From an uncultured Sphingomonas sp. (lineage in GTDB: Bacteria; Pseudomonadota; Alphaproteobacteria; Sphingomonadales; Sphingomonadaceae), in contig NZ_CAKTFO010000005.1 of the NCBI RefSeq assembly GCF_934560975.1, positions 62,001-126,000 on the forward strand: a stretch of DNA of 64,000 nt, given 5' to 3'. Every line of letters starts with the position of its first letter. The first letter of the stretch is position 1. A model generated the notes under the pieces. That model ran no database searches. It was not told the origin of the DNA and worked only from the letters and a program-made list of their open reading frames with translations. The position numbers and the translations under genes are program-made. This document shows, in pieces, positions 60,145 through 64,000 of this stretch.

Positions 60145-61008
60145 TCAGGCCTTGACGGTCGCCCAGCTGCCGCGCCGCCGGCGCAGGGCATAGCCGACCA
60201 GCATGAACCCACCCAGCATCAGCGCCCAGCTCGACGGCTCCGGCACAGGGATCACGATCGGCGGCGTGTCAGGATTGCCGGGCGTTCCGGGATTGCCAGG
60301 CGTGTTCGAGCCGCCCGGGCCGCCCGGAAACCCGCCCCCTCCGCCAAGCGGGGGCACATAGGTGCCGGGGAAGCCGGGCGGGGGCAGCAAGGCCGGCACA
60401 CGTGGCGCGCGCGGCGCGAAGCCGTCAGTTATGCGGCGGAACGGGCCGTCGGGCACGCCGGAGATCACCGGCGCGGTGGGCGCATTGATGGCGTCCACCA
60501 GCGGAATGTCGCCCAGATCGAGCGAGGCCAGCCGGGTGGTGCAGATCGGGCTGGCATAGGTCAGGCGCCGCAGCACCGGCATGTCGGCCTGCGCCAACTG
60601 CGTCGGCCGGGATGCGATCGGCAGGCGCTTGCGGATCGGCGTGGAGCGATGGGCCAGCACCTTGCGCTTGAGCGGCGCGGCATGGGCGGTCTGCACCGGC
60701 TTCTTGGCCACCGGCGTGCGGGCGGCAAGCTGCTTGGCCGCCGGGCGCCTGGCGGCGAGCCGAGTCGGCGCATGCGGGCCATGCGGCCGCGGCTTGGGCC
60801 GGGCACTGGCGCTACGCCGGCGAACCGGTTCCCGTACGGGCAGCGGCCTGGGCGACGCATGATAGGTCGACTCGGTGCAATCCAGCAGCGACGTCTGCCC
60901 GCCTGCCCCGGCAAGAGGCGCGGGCGCGACCACGATCGCCCCTGCCGGAGCATAGATCGGTGCGTTCAAACACAATGATAGTGCTACAAAAACTCGTACT
61001 ACCCGCAT
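60145..61008 (-). CDS. PEPxxWA-CTERM sorted exported protein
   Basis: A 287-aa protein with an N-terminal hydrophobic signal, a basic Pro/Arg/Lys-rich region (~50-135), a Gly/Pro-rich stretch (~225-250), and the C-terminal sorting tripartite signal VPEPSSWALMLGGFMLVGYALRRRR-type (motif PEPxxWA, hydrophobic helix, Arg cluster). Such tails are processed by an exosortase in sphingomonads. The role is unknown, perhaps in the envelope or exopolysaccharide. Confidence 0.82.
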   Translation of the reverse strand: MRVVRVFVALSLCLNAPIYAPAGAIVVAPAPLAGAGGQTSLLDCTESTYHASPRPLPVREPVRRRSASARPKPRPHGPHAPTRLAARRPAAKQLAARTPVAKKPVQTAHAAPLKRKVLAHRSTPIRKRLPIASRPTQLAQADMPVLRRLTYASPICTTRLASLDLGDIPLVDAINAPTAPVISGVPDGPFRRITDGFAPRAPRVPALLPPPGFPGTYVPPLGGGGGFPGGPGGSNTPGNPGTPGNPDTPPIVIPVPEPSSWALMLGGFMLVGYALRRRRGSWATVKA

Positions 61009-61261
61009 GTCCTACTCACATGCCAAATCCACCCGGACAGTAACCCCGAACAAGGAGTTTGTTCCGGATGTGGATTGTTTTCCCCACGGCCCAGCTACGA
61101 TGAAAGCTTGGTTCTTACAAGGTTAACCCGTGGCTTAAACGCGACAGTCCGCAAAAACTATTCTTAATAGAAGCGCTCCGGGTTCGCGATCAGGGCGTTA
61201 AACATCGTTAACCAAGGCATTTAGACCAGCGATAACCGCCACACGGGCATTGGGCGAGCCC
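61009..61261. other. Divergent intergenic region
   Basis: 253 bp, less GC-rich than its surroundings, between the PEP-CTERM and CAP genes; no gene seen. It contains several TTAA tetramers (around 61122, 61135, 61199, 61209) and a short ATTCTTAAT palindrome, likely promoter material for both genes. Confidence 0.5.
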
Positions 61262-61933
61262 ATGACGAACCGGCTCCAAACAGTGCTGATCCTGCTTTGC
61301 GGCATGCTGCTGGCGGCGGGGGCAGCCGCGCCGGCGGCGGCGGAAACGCCGTATGAGCAGGCGGTGCTGGCGGAGCTGAATGCCGCGCGCAGCAACCCCG
61401 CCGCCTATCTGGAACGGCTGCGCGGCTACCGCGCCTTTTTCCACGACAAGCTGATCTACATGCCGGGGCTGAAGGCCGCGATCCAGACGGAGGAAGGCGT
61501 CGGCGTGGTCAACGAGACGATCGCATTCCTCGATCGGCAGCGCCCGCTCGATCCGGTGCGCACGGCGGGCCTGCTGCGCACGGCGGCGGCGGACCATGTG
61601 GCCGAGCAGGCAGAGAGCGGCAGCACCGGCCATGGCGGCGAGGACGGCTCCTCCCCCGGCGACCGGGTCGAGCGGCGCGGCGGCGGAGCCTATGTGGCGG
61701 AGGTGATCGCCTATGGCTCGATCGATCCGGCCGACGTCGTGCGCCAGCTGATCGTGGATGACGGCGTGCCCGATCGCGGCCACCGATCGGTGCTGTTCTC
61801 GCCCGAGCTGCGCTTCGCGGGCGTGTCGTGCGGCACCCACCCCGAATATCGAACGATGTGCGTAATCGACCTGGGCATCACCGCCGAAGGACGCTTTCCT
61901 GACAAACAGCCGCTGGTGGTGGCGTCGCGCTGA
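61262..61933 (+). CDS. Secreted CAP-domain (SCP/PR-1-like) protein
   Basis: A 223-aa exported protein with signal peptide ending near AAA at ~residue 28. The CAP fold is indicated by VLAELNAARSNPAAYLERLR, DHVAEQAESGSTGHGGEDG, GGAYVAEVIAYG and DRGHRSVLFSPELRFAGVSC. Bacterial CAP proteins are found in the cell envelope; their activity is not settled. ATG at 61262 is preferred to an upstream TTG. Confidence 0.85.
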   Translation: MTNRLQTVLILLCGMLLAAGAAAPAAAETPYEQAVLAELNAARSNPAAYLERLRGYRAFFHDKLIYMPGLKAAIQTEEGVGVVNETIAFLDRQRPLDPVRTAGLLRTAAADHVAEQAESGSTGHGGEDGSSPGDRVERRGGGAYVAEVIAYGSIDPADVVRQLIVDDGVPDRGHRSVLFSPELRFAGVSCGTHPEYRTMCVIDLGITAEGRFPDKQPLVVASR

Positions 61934-61949
61934 CGCGGCACGTAGGTTT

Positions 61950-61964
61950 GTTCTTTATTTGTTC
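61950..61964. promoter_or_regulatory. SOS (LexA) box GTTC-N7-GTTC
   Basis: GTTCTTTATTTGTTC is a perfect alphaproteobacterial LexA box, 57 bp before the ATG at 62022. The downstream gene is therefore a candidate chromosomal SOS gene. Confidence 0.72.
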
Positions 61965-62021
61965 CAATGTCGGAATTCGTCTGGCACACCCTGTTCGACT
62001 CGGAACGGGGACAAGAGGGCG

Positions 62022-62771
62022 ATGGCGAAACTGAACGGACAGGCAGGCGACCGCGCAGGGGGACTACAGGGCACGCACCCGGATCAGCTGAGCGGGCATG
62101 GACTGAAAATCCTGGAGGCGCTGGCGGACGGTCGCGTCTTTCGGCTGAAGAGCGACGGCTGGCGGGCGGGGGCGCTGCGTGCGCCGCCGAGCCTGATCGG
62201 AGACTTGTCGCGCGCGGCCCTGCTGCGGGAGGATGACGACGGGCTGGCCCTGACCGACATGGGACGCGCGCGAATCCGGTGGACGGCGCGGCCCGCGCGA
62301 TTGCTGGCGGAGCGCGCTTTGCCCGAGCCCGCCGACGCATCCACCCTGCCCCGCCGCCCCCGCCGCAGCGTGACGGTGAACGTGATGGAAAGCCCGCTCG
62401 GCTGGCTGCACGCGCGCGGGCTGATCGAACAGCGCCAGTTCGACGCGGGCGAACGGCTGCGCGGCGATTTCACCATGGCGGGGCTGGGCGCGCGGGTGAC
62501 GATGCGGTGGGACGCGGCGCCCGCCTCCACCCGCCGGGCCGGGCCGGACGCGCCGCTCGACCCCACGCTGGCGGGCATCGCCGCCAAGCGCCGGTTCGAA
62601 GGCGCGATCGCCGCCGCCGGGACGGGCATGGGCGACATCCTGTGGCGCGTGGTCTGTTCGGGCGACGGGCTGGAGGCGGCGGAGGCGGCGCTCGGCTGGC
62701 CCAAGCGCGCGGGCAAGCTCGTGCTGCTGATGGCGCTCGACCGGGTGGCAGACTATTACGGGCTGCAATGA
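62022..62771 (+). CDS. DUF6456-like protein, probably SOS-regulated
   Basis: A 249-aa protein. The N-terminal ~90 residues look like a winged helix (HGLKILEALADGRVFRLKSD, LIGDLSRAALLREDDDGLALTD). Residues ~105-249 resemble DUF6456 (NVMESPLGWLHARGLIEQRQFDAGERLRGDF, LWRVVCSGDGLEAAEAALGWPKRAGKLVLLMALDRVADYYG). No biochemical role is known. A LexA box upstream suggests induction by DNA damage. Confidence 0.72.
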   Translation: MAKLNGQAGDRAGGLQGTHPDQLSGHGLKILEALADGRVFRLKSDGWRAGALRAPPSLIGDLSRAALLREDDDGLALTDMGRARIRWTARPARLLAERALPEPADASTLPRRPRRSVTVNVMESPLGWLHARGLIEQRQFDAGERLRGDFTMAGLGARVTMRWDAAPASTRRAGPDAPLDPTLAGIAAKRRFEGAIAAAGTGMGDILWRVVCSGDGLEAAEAALGWPKRAGKLVLLMALDRVADYYGLQ

Positions 62772-62808
62772 CCTACCGCCTCGCCTCCTTCGCGACCGAC
62801 CGCCACTG

Positions 62809-63555
62809 ATGGCCAAGGCACGCGCCGACCAGTTGCTCGTGGATCGCGGCCTGGCCGAAAGCCGCACCCGCGCCCAGGCCCTGATCCTGGCCGGGCTGGC
62901 CTTTTCGGGCGAGCGCAAGATCGCCAAGGCCGGTGAACAGCTGAACGCCGACGCGCCGCTGGAGGTGCGCGGGCGCGACCATCCCTGGGTGTCGCGCGGG
63001 GGCATCAAGCTGGACCATGCCTTGGCCCATTTCGGGTGGGACGTGACGGGCGCGGTCGCGATCGATGTCGGCAGCTCGACCGGGGGGTTCACCGACGTGC
63101 TGCTCAGCCGGGGCGCCGCGCGCGGCTATGCGGTCGACAGCGGCACCAACCAGCTTGCCTGGAAATTGCGGCAGGACCCGCGCGTGGTAGTGCTGGAACA
63201 GACCAGCGCCCGCATCCTGACGGACGCGCATATCCCCGAGCCCGTCGACCTGATCGTGTGCGACGCGAGCTTCATCGGGCTGGCCAAGGTGCTGGAGCGC
63301 CCCTTGTCCTTCGCCAAGCCGGACGCGCGCCTCGCCGCTTTGATCAAGCCGCAGTTCGAGGCGGGGCGGGAGGAGGTCGGCAAGGGCGGCGTGGTGCGCG
63401 ACCCCGCCGTGCACGAACGCGTCTGCGCGGAGGTGGCCGCGTGGCTTGAAGGCCAAGGCTGGCGCGTCGCGGGGATCGAACGCAGCCCGATCACCGGCCC
63501 GGAAGGCAATGTGGAATTCCTGATCGGTGCGGAAAGGCAGGGCGCGACACCCTGA
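62809..63555 (+). CDS. tlyA: TlyA-family rRNA 2'-O-methyltransferase
   Basis: A 248-aa protein with an N-terminal S4 RNA-binding domain (RADQLLVDRGLAESRTRAQALI) and a FtsJ-like AdoMet domain (AIDVGSSTGGFTDVLLSRGA, DLIVCDASFIGL, ALIKPQFEAGREEVGKGGVV). TlyA methylates riboses in rRNA, affecting capreomycin sensitivity in mycobacteria. It follows the DUF6456 gene after 37 bp. Confidence 0.92.
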   Translation: MAKARADQLLVDRGLAESRTRAQALILAGLAFSGERKIAKAGEQLNADAPLEVRGRDHPWVSRGGIKLDHALAHFGWDVTGAVAIDVGSSTGGFTDVLLSRGAARGYAVDSGTNQLAWKLRQDPRVVVLEQTSARILTDAHIPEPVDLIVCDASFIGLAKVLERPLSFAKPDARLAALIKPQFEAGREEVGKGGVVRDPAVHERVCAEVAAWLEGQGWRVAGIERSPITGPEGNVEFLIGAERQGATP

Positions 63556-63660
63556 CCGCCGCCACGACGGGCGAATTCGCCGGCGTGCGCGCCGATCCGG
63601 TTGCATTGCGCCCGCATCCACCCATCTATCCCGCTAACACACCCTTGGAGTGCCCGACCG

Positions 63661-63927
63661 ATGCAGAGCGACAACAAGATCTTCGAAGACTTCGTGAAGA
63701 TGGCCAACGGCTTTGCCGGCACGGTCGCAGGCATGACCCGCGAGGCCGAGTCCGGCGCGCGCGAGAAGATCAAGGAGTGGATCGGCGGCGCCGACTTCGT
63801 CAGCCGCGAGGAGTTCGAGGCGGTGAAGGCGATGGCCGCCGCAGCGCGCGACGAAGTGACCGCGCTGCGTGCCGAGCTGGCCGCGCGCAACACCCCGGCC
63901 GCATCCACAGGCTTCAATCCGGAATGA
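63661..63927 (+). CDS. ubiK: Ubiquinone biosynthesis accessory factor UbiK
   Basis: An 88-aa BMFP-family helical protein: MQSDNKIFEDFVKMANGFAG, then a C-terminal coiled coil (REEFEAVKAMAAAARDEVTALRAELA). It helps ubiquinone assembly in the membrane. ATG at 63661 is preferred to longer in-frame starts. The last 73 bp of the window hold no complete gene; an ATG at 63991 may begin the next one. Confidence 0.87.
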   Translation: MQSDNKIFEDFVKMANGFAGTVAGMTREAESGAREKIKEWIGGADFVSREEFEAVKAMAAAARDEVTALRAELAARNTPAASTGFNPE

Positions 63928-64000
63928 TGCCGTCGCCCCCGCCATCGCGGCGGGGGCCCACGTCGCACGGGTCCGGGGATCGGACACGGCCATGACGTGC

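Noticed and set aside
61122..61212. Pairs of TTAA upstream of the CAP-domain gene resembling CtrA sites
   Set aside because: CtrA sites need TTAA-N7-TTAA; the spacings here are eight and six bases, so only half-sites remain.

Overview
The window looks like chromosomal DNA of a high-GC alphaproteobacterium of the Sphingomonadaceae (Sphingomonas-like). The evidence is a CcrM-type methyltransferase, an aa3-type cytochrome oxidase subunit IV mini-protein, a PEPxxWA-CTERM surface protein, alphaproteobacterial LexA boxes (GTTC-N7-GTTC) and the core-gene content. No database search was possible, so all family names come from reading motifs.

Left chromosome (1-29862). In order: an ATP-grasp gene cut by the window edge and a transglutaminase/DUF2126 protein; a glutathione-dependent formaldehyde detoxification operon (adhC, VOC protein, fghA, FAD reductase); an APC permease and cutA; prs, the Sua5-type gene, a GntR regulator and a nitroreductase; a POT peptide transporter with two amidohydrolase-like exported proteins; glmM, thiD and modABC; an AI-2E family permease; rnhB and rlpA; a lower-GC membrane protein; folP and ccrM; the small oxidase subunit; a hemerythrin; and a MarR-like protein.

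Prophage (about 29.9-60.0 kb). A roughly 30 kb prophage sits in a tRNA-Val(TAC) gene. A 63-bp direct repeat bounds it. The left copy holds only the 5' half of the tRNA; the right copy is part of the intact tRNA and is preceded by a phage-borne copy of its promoter. Leftward genes carry integrase, excisionase and small early proteins. A lambda-like switch follows, with an S24 repressor, a Cro-like protein and four related operators. A perfect SOS box drives a small gene convergent with the repressor. Rightward genes encode replication proteins (beta-clamp homologue, SSB, prim-pol primase), then tail genes, lysis genes and cargo.

The main surprise is at about 39.57 kb. The primase is fused in frame to the C-terminal part of a gp6-like head-tail connector. 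No terminase, portal, protease or major capsid gene is visible. The genes on either side (head closure, gp10-like, tail terminator, tube, frameshifted tail chaperones, 1007-aa tape measure, fibres, endolysin, holin-like protein, nested spanins) look intact. The element is therefore headless but has tail and lysis genes: either a recently crippled prophage or a siphovirus-type tailocin candidate.

Cargo next to the right end includes a secreted glycosidase-like protein, an acyltransferase-3, an SRAP/HMCES-like protein, a protein with a HEPN-like RNxxxH motif and a Fic protein.

Right chromosome (60043-64000). It carries the reconstituted tRNA-Val, a PEP-CTERM protein, a CAP-domain protein, an SOS-boxed DUF6456-like gene, tlyA and ubiK.
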